Assembly: GCA_032871835.1 (NCBI GenBank)
Contig: CM065298.1
Location: 109,495,476-109,559,475, forward strand
DNA from: Dipteronia dyeriana
Lineage: Eukaryota; Streptophyta; Magnoliopsida; Sapindales; Sapindaceae
Direction: 5' to 3'
Length of the DNA stretch: 64,000 nt
Below the pieces are notes generated by a model. That model saw only the letters and a list, made by a program, of their open reading frames with translations. It had not been told where the DNA came from and made no database searches. A program made the position numbers and the translations under genes. This document shows, piece by piece, positions 48,560 through 58,985 of this stretch (the stretch's first letter is position 1; each line of letters starts with the position of its first letter).

Positions 48560-48655
48560 ATATAAATTTAGGGTTTTTTAGATGGAAAAGGAATCAAACC
48601 CATAACCTCGTTGTGTAAATGTGAAGGGTATAGCATCGGACCAACCGAGTCTCTT
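48560..48655 (-). mobile_element. tRNA-derived SINE-like fragment
   Basis: On the minus strand an A-box-like GGTTGGTCCGATGCTATA (about 48630-48648) is followed by a B-box-like TGGGTTTGATTCC (48590-48602), in tRNA order and near tRNA spacing. The rest does not fold as a tRNA, so a SINE remnant is more likely than a functional tRNA gene. Confidence 0.4.
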
Positions 48656-49110
48656 CAAACGTGGAACTTATTTATGTGCTCTATCTTATTAATTGGTGTT
48701 TCAATTCATTTATTTTGGTTCCGATTTGTATGGTAAAAAGAAGAAGGTTGGCTTGTGTCAACATAGATAGTGGGGTGAGAGAGTGAGATGGGAGAGTGTA
48801 TGTAGCATCTTATCCATTAAATTATTGTTATATCAATTTGAAAAATTATTGTTATATCAATTTGAAAATGGATATACTACCGGATCAATTGAGTCTCTTA
48901 AAAAACGTGGAACTTATTTATAATTTTATACGCTCTATCTTGTTAATTGGTGTTTCAATTCACTTATTTTGGCTCCAATTTTTATGGTAAAAAGAAAAAG
49001 GTTGGCATGTGTCAATACAAGAAGAGATAGTGGGTTGAGAGAGTGAGTTGGGAGAGTATATACAGTATCCTATCCTCCAAATTTTTGTTATATCAATTTG
49101 AATCAACCAC
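48645..49110 (+). repeat. Tandem duplication with 246-bp period
   Basis: The block from GTGGAACTTATTTA (48661) through GGTGTTTCAATTCA, ATGGTAAAAAGAA and GAGAGAGTGAG is repeated from 48907 with about 10 percent difference. Between them TTATTGTTATATCAATTTGAAA is itself doubled (48824 and 48846). No gene is contained in either copy. Confidence 0.85.
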
Positions 49111-52100
49111 CGGCCACCACCCTGGCGGTTACCATGCCCAGCCGTGAACCATTCCCACACGTCGACCACCAGCTGCTACCATGAAAAACCACAGAGATAT
49201 TATACAGAAAAGAGCGGAGACATGGGGAGAAGTGGCACGAGAGAGAGAGACGAGGGATAGAGGTTTTGATAGAAACAAATTAAAATGAATGAGAAAAGGA
49301 ATAGATACGTCTTACGGGCACGAGATTTTTTTTAAAAAAAAATAACAGAAGGCTAAACAAAAAGGACATCGGGCTCGACAATCATCCAGCACTAATATCT
49401 CCACGGAGGGAGGGACAAATTCTAGTCAAAACCTATCATCATCAATATATAAAGAAATTTGCGAGATAAAGATGAAGATGACAATGACGAGAGTGAGATA
49501 ATGAGGTATTTAACACAGCACATTGATTTTTTTGTTAATTTAATTCAAATTTAATATAGTATTAAATAGTTTTAAATGGGTGCCCAATTGCCCATGTTGC
49601 CGGTTTGCCACCCGCCAAATTGAGGTGATTAATTAAAAACCAAATTAATTTGGTCTAATTACAACCCAAATTAATTTAGCTTTTAATTAAATCATTAAAT
49701 TAAATTTATAAATCCTAAAAATCTCATCTGATAGTTCTTTTTCTCTTCATCTTCATTGTTATCTTTAACTATTAAAAACCCCATCAACTCTGATTAAAAT
49801 AAATATGAAAAAACCGTAGCAACTAATTGTGAAAGTCTTAATTTATTGAAAATCAGTGTAGATTATGGTGATATATATAAAAACCTCAGATTTTTGGACC
49901 ATTTAAACTTCTTTTTTTTTTTTTTGAAAAACATTTAAGGAATTTTGAAGGAAGCCTAATGACAACATTTGGAGAATATAATGAACATGAAACATGAATT
50001 AACATTCATGTATTGAAACAAAAAAGATTCTCTAAAAGCATTTTCAATACAATAGTGATTTATGAAGAAAAAAAAAGATATCACATAGCATAAATAGCCA
50101 GTCAATTAAAAAATATATCTCCAATGCAGCTATATGCATATTCAACATCATGTTGATGTGGTAAAAAAAAATTTATATATAGTCAATATGACTGTCTACT
50201 TTCAAATGGTATGTTGCACTATTATTATTTTTATTGACTAAACAAATATTTAAAATTATCATTAATTTTTCATCTATTTTTAATAAGAAAATAAAATAAA
50301 AAGGAAAAAAGGAAAAAAAAATTAAACACATCATTAAAAATAAATGTGTTTTGAAAAGAAGTACTGTAGACTAAATTTTAAGTTGATTGCCTATATATTA
50401 TAATATTTGGTAAGTTTAAAAGCCAAACCATAAATTCTTATTTATTTATGGAATTGATTCTTGATTGTTTTAATTATCCCATTTAAATTGGGATTAACTC
50501 TCGATTTTTATATAATAATTAATATGAATTTAATCGGTAAAATATATTTTTTTTATCAAAGCTATTAAGTAGTTATTAATTGTAATATTTTTTAATAATA
50601 TAATATTTTTGTAAATAAAAAATCTATAGGCAATCAATAAGCAATCCCATAATTAATGACATAATGAATAAATTCTTTTGGTCAATATCATAATTGATTT
50701 TTAATTATTATTATTTTTAAAAAAAATTACATTATTTGGTAAAGTTTAAAAGATAAATCATACTTTTTTTGCCAATTTTTTTTCGTAAATCACAAATCGA
50801 TAGGTAATTAAAACGCAATCCCGTAATCAATGGGATATTGAATATTGTTTTTACAATAATATTACTTCCATAAAATTGGTGCCCATAATGCCTAAATGAT
50901 ATGAAAATATTATAATCCATTTATTTAGAATGTATTATATTTGCAAGATTTAATGACATGTTTACTAATGAGAAATCTCACCCAAGGAAAGGGAATTAAG
51001 TTCTTAATTTTGAATTACAGTGTTTACTAATGTTTTGGGAATTAAGTTCTGTAGACCCTCCCCACAAATCAGAAATTAAGTTCCAGAAAGAAAGAGAACT
51101 CGATTTCTCTCACCCATGCCCTAGGAATCGAGTTCCATTTCCTTAGTATAAGGGGAATTCATGTATCTTTACTAAAATATCCTCACATCAAATTAATAAA
51201 AAAAACAACCGTATATACATTGTTTCATTAATTAATATCTGAAATTATGTTGTAAATATATAAAATAAAAAAAGAACTGTGAATGCCTTGAATTTGGTAT
51301 GTATATATAAACATTTTATCAGGAAAAAGAAAATTTTAATATACATATTAAAAAAAACAGAACCGTGACAAAAAATAAAATAAAATTGTGAAGTATTGTA
51401 AACGTTTCTTGCAGATGTTGCCTGATATATATATACAATATACACACAAATATTTTAATAAAAAAAAACTGAATTTCCGGTGAATTTTTTTTTACATACT
51501 TATGTCTTCTACAATGAAAGGATGCTATTTTCTTATTCCTTTATTTATTTATTTATTCATAATATCTATATATATAGCTCTATTTTGTATATAAGTGTAT
51601 TTTTGTAAAATTTTGTATAAATTTGATTCTATTTCTAATTCTTTAAAATTAGTAAAAATTAGAATTGAATTTAGTAATTTAATTTCGATTCCCTTCCATT
51701 TTCTTTTCGGTGAAACTTGATTTTGATTCATTTCTTTTTTATTAGTAAATACGTCAAAAATGAATGGATCAGAGTGTTGACACATCATTTGAATACCAAT
51801 TTTAAACAACACCAATTCATTATTTTTAACCGGAATTGATTTTTAAGTATTATATTATTTGATAAGTATAAAACACAAATGTTCCGGCGGATAAACTGAA
51901 ACTCATTCCCGCATCAAAAGTGCATGTTCCTGCGGATATATATGATGTGGTTAATTATATTTCAAATCTTAAACCTTTCAATTTCGTAAAAGCAAATTCA
52001 TTAAATAGGGGATCTATAAAAATAATTAAACATGTGCGCCCCATAGAGAAAATGAGAAGTACAATTTTTGTTTTTTAAATATTTCAAGAATTATTAAGAT

Positions 52101-53006
52101 AGGACTGTCGAGATCAAATAATATATGTACGATCTGAATATCTATTTTCATAATAAGAGATAATTAATTCCCACAATTCGTAAAACAACTTCCCATACTT
52201 GTTTATAAAATAAACATCGTGAAATTTAAACCCCTCGTGTATTTGTGAAAAAGATACTAATTCTCTTAAGAGGGGACTTCAAAACTGCAAATTTTGAAAA
52301 CATCATAATTAAAATGTTTTCTATTGGCCAATGCTCAACGCTTTAAATGAGGTTCGCGTTTTCGGTGTTTTTATTTTAATTTTTCTCAAAAACAAACAGC
52401 TGCCAGAACGGCCCAGAAGGATCCAATGTTTTGTGTATCCAAAAACGAAAATCAGTATTTAAAAAACAACACTCCCCCAATCAATCCATTTCCAGATTGA
52501 TTGATTCTACAGTTTTCTCACATTTTAAACCCAAAAATTCAATACCCTTTTTAACCTTTAATATTTAATCAATTTTTTTTTTCCATTAGTTCTTAACTAA
52601 TTTTGGTTTCTTTTTAATTTGCTTGAAAATATTGTATAAATTTAGAAGAAATATTATTAGTTTGGAAATAATATCTTCATTAGTTAGGAAACAAAATCTT
52701 CAAGAAAAGGAATTAAATTCAATATTTGCAAGATAAGGTAAGTAATTAGAGTATATATATATAATCCCTTTCTCCTCCGTACAAACTGATATAAAATACA
52801 TCAGCGAATTGTATGTGGATCATATATTAGGATGACTATCAATAAGTGCATGCAGATTGGGTTAAAATACAATGCACTGATATAATCATATATTAGAATG
52901 AAATAAGTGCATGCAGACTGGGTTAAAATACAATACACTGATATATAGTTATCGGTACATATTGCGGAGAAAATTTATATTATATTATATATATCTATAT
53001 ATATAT
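49111..53006. other. Gene-free AT-rich interval upstream of the OCT gene
   Basis: No protein-like frame. Contents recognised: a GA-rich tract near 49240, AT-rich low-complexity DNA with poly-A/T runs, the inverted-repeat candidate at 50954-51756, a direct repeat TGCATGCAGA(T/C)TGGGTTAAAATACAAT at 52848 and 52911, and TA runs near 52980-53000. Confidence 0.5.
50954..51756. mobile_element. Candidate DNA transposon with TGAC-TTTACTAAT ends
   Basis: The left end TGACATGTTTACTAAT and the reverse complement of the right end, TGACGTATTTACTAAT, match at 14 of 16 positions. GAATTAAGTTC-type motifs recur just inside the left end. Size about 800 bp, non-coding. No target duplication found. Confidence 0.4.
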
Positions 53007-53175
53007 GAGTAATGCTAGACGTTCCAAATTTATTTTCTAAATTCTATCTCAAATGATGTGGTACGTGAGATGTCAATATCACATCAGTTACCGGATAATA
53101 TAATGATTTATAAAATACTGACACCTCACATGCCACATCATTTGGAAAAAAAAATTTGAATGTCTAGCATTACTC
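53007..53175. mobile_element. MITE (169 bp) with about 65-bp inverted ends, in the OCT upstream region
   Basis: Left end GAGTAATGCTAGACGTTC and the reversed right end GAGTAATGCTAGACATTC are inverted copies extending inward through AAATGATGTGG and GTGAG. The whole element is nearly a palindrome. It lies about 270 bp before the OCT start codon and is bordered by TA repeats, which hide any target duplication. Confidence 0.8.
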
Positions 53176-53195
53176 GTATATATAAATATATATAT

Positions 53196-53259
53196 AAAAT
53201 GCTGACTTCTCACGTGCCACATCATTTAGAAAAGAAATTTTGAATGTCTAGTATTACTC
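53196..53259. repeat. Partial duplicate of the MITE right arm
   Basis: AATGCTGACTTCTCACGTGCCACATCATTT to GTATTACTC repeats 53115-53175 with a few changes, in the same orientation and 81-84 bp downstream. It is followed by a TA run (53263-53282) that may double as a TATA region for the OCT gene. Confidence 0.75.
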
Positions 53260-53446
53260 GTGTATATATATATATATATATATGTTTCTGTCAATTCCTT
53301 AAATGCCGTACAATTCATTATGTTTATGTCAATTCCTTAAATGCAAATTTTTTATTAATATTATTTATTTGCCGTACTATTGTTCTTACATGTATTTATT
53401 CCTTTCTATGGTCAGCTTAATTATCACAAATCAATAGCTGTATTCC

Positions 53447-55006
53447 ATGGCGGATCCTCAGCCTCTGCTGTCCCAATTATCTGATCACACCACCGATAGT
53501 CACCAAGATCAACAATGCAATAAGAAGGAATCAATGGACGAATTGATCGAGCAAACTATCGGAAAATTCGGGTGGGCACAGGTGGTTCAAGCCATTCTTG
53601 TGTCACTGGCATCAATCTTTGATTCCCAACAAGCATTTCTCAGTGTCTACACCGACGCCGAACCAACATGGCATTGCATTAACAATTGTGATTCATCAAA
53701 TTCGAATATTTGTAGCCTTCCTGCTGATTCTGAATGGACTTGGGATGGAATTGCTTCCAAGACGATCATATCAGAATGGGGTCTCGAATGTTCCACTGCG
53801 TTTATCAGAGGCTTGCCTGCATCATCTCACTTCATGGGCTGTATAGCAGGCACATTTTTCATAGCCAGGATTGCGGATTCGTCACTTGGTCGTAAGAACA
53901 TGCTCTTTCTTTCTTGTCTAGTGATGTCCATTACCACATCTATCACCATCTTAACTAACAACGTGTGGATCTACTCGTTGATGAGATTCGTAACCGGGGT
54001 TGGTCGTGCATCGATTGGAACGTGTACCATTGTTTTATTAATGGAGAAAGTTGGAAGAAAATGGAGGAACCTTGTCGGAATCATGGATTTCTTCTTCTTC
54101 ACTGCAGGGATTGTATCGTTACCGACTATAGCTTATATTAATCGAGACTCTTCATGGAGGACTCTCTATCTTTGGACTTCGGTTCCGGCACTTGTTTATA
54201 GTGCATTTCTCTATGTTTTTGTTAGTGAATCTCCCAGATGGCTTTTAATGCAAGGCAGAGAAGAAGAAGCTATGAGAACACTTGAAAGCCTTTCGACACT
54301 CAACGATATCAAACTTCGAATGCCATCAGCTTTGTACGTTGGACGCAAAACTTCAAAGGTTGATGTTGATGATAGATTTTCATCAATTAAGGGCTTGTTT
54401 GGAAGGAGATGGGCTCGTCGAAGAATTTTGGCCCTTATAATTCTTGGTTTCGGCATTGGACTGACTTACTATGGCATGACATTGGGGATTGGTAACTTAG
54501 GTTTCGACATCTACTTGAGCGTCGTCTTTAACGGTGTGATAGAGATATCTTCGTTTGTTGTAACCTACCTCGTGATCGAAAAATGGAATAGGAAAAGTTC
54601 ACTTCTGATAATGTGTGTCGCTAGTGGGATATTTAGTCTTATGATCATATTAGTGGGGGACGAACGTGCTGAGACAATAAAGATCGGATTAGAACTAGCA
54701 TCTTTCTTTGGGGCATGTATGGCGTACAATATGATAATGATATACGCTATAGAATTGTTTCCAACTTGTGTGAGGAACTTTGCGACCTCTATGGCGAGGC
54801 AAGCGATCACATTTGGTGCAGTGTTGAGTTCAATTTTGGTTGCTGCTGGAGGTGACAATAAACTTGTAGCGTATGTAGTGTTTGGAATTGTTATTCTGTG
54901 TTGTGGGTTCTTCGTAGTTGGTTTGCCAGAAACAAAGGGCGCACCTCTTTTTGATACCATGGATGAACAAGAGCGTCATGACAATATCGATAGTATTGTT
55001 GTGTGA
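53447..55006 (+). CDS. OCT: Organic cation/carnitine transporter (OCT family, MFS)
   Basis: Single open frame of 519 residues, the usual length for plant OCT proteins, with no intron needed. Predicted to move organic cations or carnitine-like solutes across a membrane by secondary transport; substrate and membrane (plasma or vacuolar) cannot be read from sequence. Visible marks: N-terminal ESMDELIEQTIGKFGWAQ (28-45) before helix 1; a large loop with Cys at 77, 81, 89 and 115; the MFS loop RIADSSLGRKN (141-151) between helices 2 and 3; GRASIGTC (186-193); ESPRWLL (261-267) before the central loop; NRKSSLL (381-387); ELFPTCVRN (436-444); and LPETKG (493-498) after the last helix. About 12 membrane helices. 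The start ATG sits in CCATGG, a favourable context, and no upstream in-frame ATG extends it. It resembles Arabidopsis OCT2/OCT3-type proteins, but which member cannot be fixed. A paralogous pseudogene lies 21 kb upstream. Confidence 0.94.
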   Translation: MADPQPLLSQLSDHTTDSHQDQQCNKKESMDELIEQTIGKFGWAQVVQAILVSLASIFDSQQAFLSVYTDAEPTWHCINNCDSSNSNICSLPADSEWTWDGIASKTIISEWGLECSTAFIRGLPASSHFMGCIAGTFFIARIADSSLGRKNMLFLSCLVMSITTSITILTNNVWIYSLMRFVTGVGRASIGTCTIVLLMEKVGRKWRNLVGIMDFFFFTAGIVSLPTIAYINRDSSWRTLYLWTSVPALVYSAFLYVFVSESPRWLLMQGREEEAMRTLESLSTLNDIKLRMPSALYVGRKTSKVDVDDRFSSIKGLFGRRWARRRILALIILGFGIGLTYYGMTLGIGNLGFDIYLSVVFNGVIEISSFVVTYLVIEKWNRKSSLLIMCVASGIFSLMIILVGDERAETIKIGLELASFFGACMAYNMIMIYAIELFPTCVRNFATSMARQAITFGAVLSSILVAAGGDNKLVAYVVFGIVILCCGFFVVGLPETKGAPLFDTMDEQERHDNIDSIVV

Positions 55007-56008
55007 AGCAAAAAAATTCAAATTTTCTTTTATCAATTTTGTTGAGGTGTAGCTTCATAATTTTGGACACTTACCTAGTGTTTGATGAGAAGCAAGTTCT
55101 TCCAGATTTTGTTTTCGAATGATTATAAATTTGAGAGTTAAGTGAATGAAACAAGACTCGGATGCACAATCTTATGCCTTTTCCTTAATTTGGTTTTGCT
55201 AGCTTTCTGTAAAATCTATATGATGTTTCCTTTGTTTGGTTTAATTTGTCTGGATATGATCTACTACCACGTACAACAGCGGGGAGAAAAGTCTATAAAG
55301 TGAGAATCGAACCCGCTTCCAATCACTACTAAGATGGAATGGAAATGCACATCACCTAAGCTGAGAAGGGATATCCAAGACCACCGATTTTTAATTCATA
55401 GTTATTGAGGTTTTTAGTTAAAAGAATATCCAAACTTATAACAGAACTAAAATTAGCGAATTCATAGTTATTGAGGTTTTAAATGGGATTAACAATTTAG
55501 GATATAAAAGAATTAATAATTATTTGAGGAATATTTTGATCAAAAATACCAAGCATCAATTGAAATTGAAATGTAGTTTAGTTGTTTATGCTTTTTTTTT
55601 TCTTTCAATCAGTTTTACTGGCAGGTTTTCTCTTTCTCACATCTCTTGTATTTATTTCCTTCATTTATAAAGAAATTTTGCAACTTAAAAAAAAAAAAGT
55701 TATTGAGGTTTTGATTATAAGAATATTCAAACCTAATAGAACTAAAATTAGCCAAAGATATATCTTAACTTAGCTAAATATTTTAGTCACAAGTTTTTGG
55801 AGTCTAAGGGAATGTATTGAATTAAGATTCTCGAGGACATTTAAATACTTTATAAATCCGGGTGTATTCAGTTCGGACATTTAAAGACTTTAAAAGAGTC
55901 TATATTAATCCACTGATATTAAATTCAGATTTATATGGACTTTTAAAGAGTCCTTTTAAATCCGGGTGTATTGAAATAAGACTTTAAAAATGTCTACAAA
56001 AGTCAAGG
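55007..56008. other. 3' flank of the OCT gene
   Basis: The first 200 bp probably form the 3' untranslated region; AAAGTGAG- and AT-rich sequence follow. From 55800 diverged copies of a GGGTGTATTCA-type motif begin (55807, 55858, 55965), the same motif as the end of the element at 56009. No gene seen. Confidence 0.45.
55304..55366 (-). mobile_element. tRNA-promoter-like fragment (possible SINE)
   Basis: Minus strand shows a B-box GGGTTCGATTC (55304-55314), about 40 bp after an A-box-like TCAGCTTAGGTGAT (55352-55365). The intervening bases do not make a convincing cloverleaf, so a SINE head is more likely than a tRNA gene. Confidence 0.35.
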
Positions 56009-57327
56009 TGTATTCAATTGAGACTAGATTTTCAAGGATTTTCTTAGGTCATGGATTTTGGTGGATTTGACGGTGAGAGATATAAATATCAAAAATCCTA
56101 ACAAGTTCAGCATTCTCCTCAAGGATTTTGAGTTTTTCTTGTTACTAGCGTTCGTTGCTTCTATTTTCCTTTGTTTATCTCTTTCATGATTGAACTTCTA
56201 AAATATGTAAGGTTATGATTTTTGATAGGCTTAACTTGATGAAAGTACAGACCATGATGATGATTTATATTCAATTGTGTTTACGAAATATGCGAACCTC
56301 TCTATTTTGACAAATGTCCACAATTTGTAAATTTATTTGGATAAGTTTTTTTCTAGAAAATTATGAAAAATTATATGTAGATAGAATGTTATATCTACTA
56401 TTATTCTGCAGAATTTCATGATTTATAAATAAGTATAAAAATTGTTATAATTTTTGGAGTGGACAAATGACGATATTGATTTTTACTGGATAGATTCAGG
56501 AAACAAAAAAAAATGAATGTTTTTATATACAAATGACTATGAATTAAATTGATAATTTTACTGTAGTATGTAATATATGTCTAAATTATCTGTGTCAAAT
56601 TTTGTAAGATTTAGAGTTGTAGAAAATAAATTAAAAATCGTGAATCAAATGGTGGTAAGTTGTGACAAGGTGTGGGTCAGGGTTATGCATTTTTTCAATA
56701 TTTTATGTAGAGCTTTGCTTGGTTGTTCGATTAGTTGGTTATTGTTTGTTTATATGATTAATTGAATAATGAGAATTAGTGAAGATGAGTTATGAATGTT
56801 GAGTATTTTTCTTTTAATTTTGCTCTAAAAAATTGTTATAAACTATGTCACTTTCTTTCATTTGAGATTGACTTTAGTAATTGAGTGGAAATATTGTCGT
56901 TAGTTTTTTTTTGTACAACGTTTATTCATACATGAAGTTTTATTATGTATTCATAAGTTATTTTTATGGGTTTATCATGAAAGTTGAGATCTTTGTGAAA
57001 ATAGAGCTTTGAAATAGAGCTTTGAAATGGAGTTTCTCTTCGGTTGACTAATTAGGCCAATTGTGCAATATACCGGTATAATTCATTTATCTATAATAGA
57101 AGTTTGAGATAACAAATCCACCAAAATCTAATATAGATATCTAAACAAATCCATAAAAGTTTGAGATAGATGTCTAAACAAATCCATAAAAGTCTGGAAT
57201 GGATGTCCAAACAAATCAACGAAAGTCCATGTGGATTTATAAGAGTTTGTAAAAATCTATAAAAATCTATCTCTTAAAAAATATCTTTAAATGTGCTCAA
57301 AATTCCTAATTGAATACTCCTTCCTAA
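56009..57327. mobile_element. Candidate TIR DNA transposon, GTGTATTCAATT family
   Basis: Left end AAGGTGTATTCAATTGAGAC and reversed right end AAGGAGTATTCAATTAGGAA match closely. Inside both ends, AAAATCC/AAAATCTA-type motifs repeat. About 1.3 kb and non-coding. The neighbouring copies of the left-end motif at 55807, 55858 and 55965 suggest nested or tandemly degraded relatives. Superfamily undetermined. Confidence 0.5.
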
Positions 57328-57537
57328 ATTAATTGTTTTTATTTTTATCCTTCTAGAGGTTTATGCAACAACTATATATGCCTAATCTATAACTATATGC
57401 AATATTGAGCCCAATATATGAGGGCAATTACTAAATTAATTATTATTATTTTTATCCTTCTGGAGATTTATGCAACAACTATATATGCCTAATCTATAAC
57501 TATATGCAACATTGAGCCCAATATATGAGGGCAATTA
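57323..57537 (+). repeat. Tandem duplication, 107-bp period, two copies
   Basis: GCAACAACTATATATGCC occurs at 57365 and 57472 within two nearly identical units ending CCCAATATATGAGGGCAATTA. Few differences, so a fairly recent duplication. Non-coding. Confidence 0.9.
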
Positions 57538-57599
57538 GTGACCATTAGGCTGAGGTTATAAGTGAGGTATTAGTCAACTTATGCCGATTTGGGAAAAAA

Positions 57600-58314
57600 G
57601 GAGGTAAGCTTTCTGATTTATCTCTTTTAAGGGGTTTACGAACAAAGGAAAGAGGGTAGCTTTTAAAAAACCAAGGATCAAACTATTTTTTTTTTTTTGT
57701 TCCTAGTGCCAAACTAGATATCTAAAAGAAAAAAAGTTATCTTGAGTGATAAGGAAAGTGGTGAATTAGATAGTTCTCAGAAGGGTTGTTCTCAAATCTC
57801 AAATTTAAGTTGGAGAATGGTCAATACAGACCTTATTGCCTAAGCTAGGACTTGTTAGGCCTACATTTCTGGACCAACTCCAAGAAATGACCATTGTATA
57901 TGAGAATATTATAAAAATAGTGGACTCACAAACCAACTCTTTAACTCGAAGACCTCAGTTAAAAGCAGAAGACAGCATGAGTGTGAACATTAGGACTCTA
58001 AGCGGAAAGAAAAGAAAAAAGAGGCTCCACGTGAGGTTTAGAGTCAAGACGAATTACGCTTGAGGTGTGAGAGAGTAGTTCCTAATATGAGAGGATTTTT
58101 AGGTGTGGGATTCGTGATTGTGCGAGTTTGACGTGAGTGCCTTCGAGTTGCCTTAGAACATTTTGCATATGTCTACTTCTCTCTTTCACACATCCTTGCA
58201 TCTCCCCACGTGCGATTTTTTTTTGGTCATTTTGTTTGAGTCTTTTGTTTTGTGTATTTTTGTTTGTCTTTTTTGTTTGCTCGAGGACGAGCAAAAGTTT
58301 GGTTTGGAGGTATT
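57600..58314 (+). mobile_element. 3' internal end of a gypsy element, with purine tract
   Basis: Just before the LTR the sequence CTCGAGGACGAGCAAAAG (58279-58296) and the purine-rich TTTGGTTTGGAGG precede the LTR start at 58315. This arrangement is familiar from the 3' ends of plant Tat/Ogre- or Athila-like elements. Upstream only broken coding remnants are seen; gag and pol are absent, so the left boundary is approximate. Confidence 0.55.
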
Positions 58315-58985
58315 TGATCGACCAAAATTGTCATATATTTTAGCTTTCAATTCCATATCCTTTAGCTTGATCTCAAGAATATTTTGATGTTTAATGGCTC
58401 TATACTTGTCATTTCAGGAAATCAATGTCTTTTCAGATAAAAAGTGATATTTTGTGACAAAATGACTGAAATTGTAAGAAATGTCTGTGCAGAACACCCA
58501 AATTTCAGAGTCCATATCTCCCTTCTTAGAGTGATCTGGATTGAGCTCTTCATATATTTAGAAAGCTCCAGAAGTCTTCTTTCCATCGGTTTTTATAGAT
58601 CGTAATTCCGGATTTTCTAGAGGGAGATATGAGAGTTTTTGTAACAGTGCGCGAGGTAGCAAACTACTATCGCGGCTGAATGTCGCCTTGCCATCAGCGA
58701 CACTTAAGACGCAAAAATCGCTATCGCGTGGTGTGTCGCGTTTCAAGACGCGACACACCTGATTCTGGAACGCGACATGTTGGTTTTAGAAAATTTTCAA
58801 AGGGGCAAGTGTGACTTTTTGCACCCCAATTCGTCCACAAAATTTCCCTAACTATAAATACATCACTTTGCCACAAGACCCATTATCTTTGAAACCTTTA
58901 GTCTTTAATTTACCCTAAAATCTACACTTCATCTTCTCTACCAAATTAAGAGAGAGAGGAGCTTCCAAAGCTCTGAGATACGATC
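58315..58985 (+). mobile_element. Truncated gypsy 3' LTR
   Basis: Begins TGATCGACC directly after the purine tract and carries a TATA-like CTATAAATACATC near 58851. It shares the start and the motif GTCGCGTGGTGTGTCGCG with the solo LTR at 13966, and the start with that at 2108. Those LTRs extend about 860 bp beyond the TATA; here LINE sequence appears after about 130 bp, so the 3' part is lost. The exact junction is not clear. Confidence 0.6.

Noticed and set aside
55304..55366. tRNA gene
   Set aside because: A and B boxes are recognisable but no acceptor or anticodon stem forms; kept only as a SINE-like fragment.
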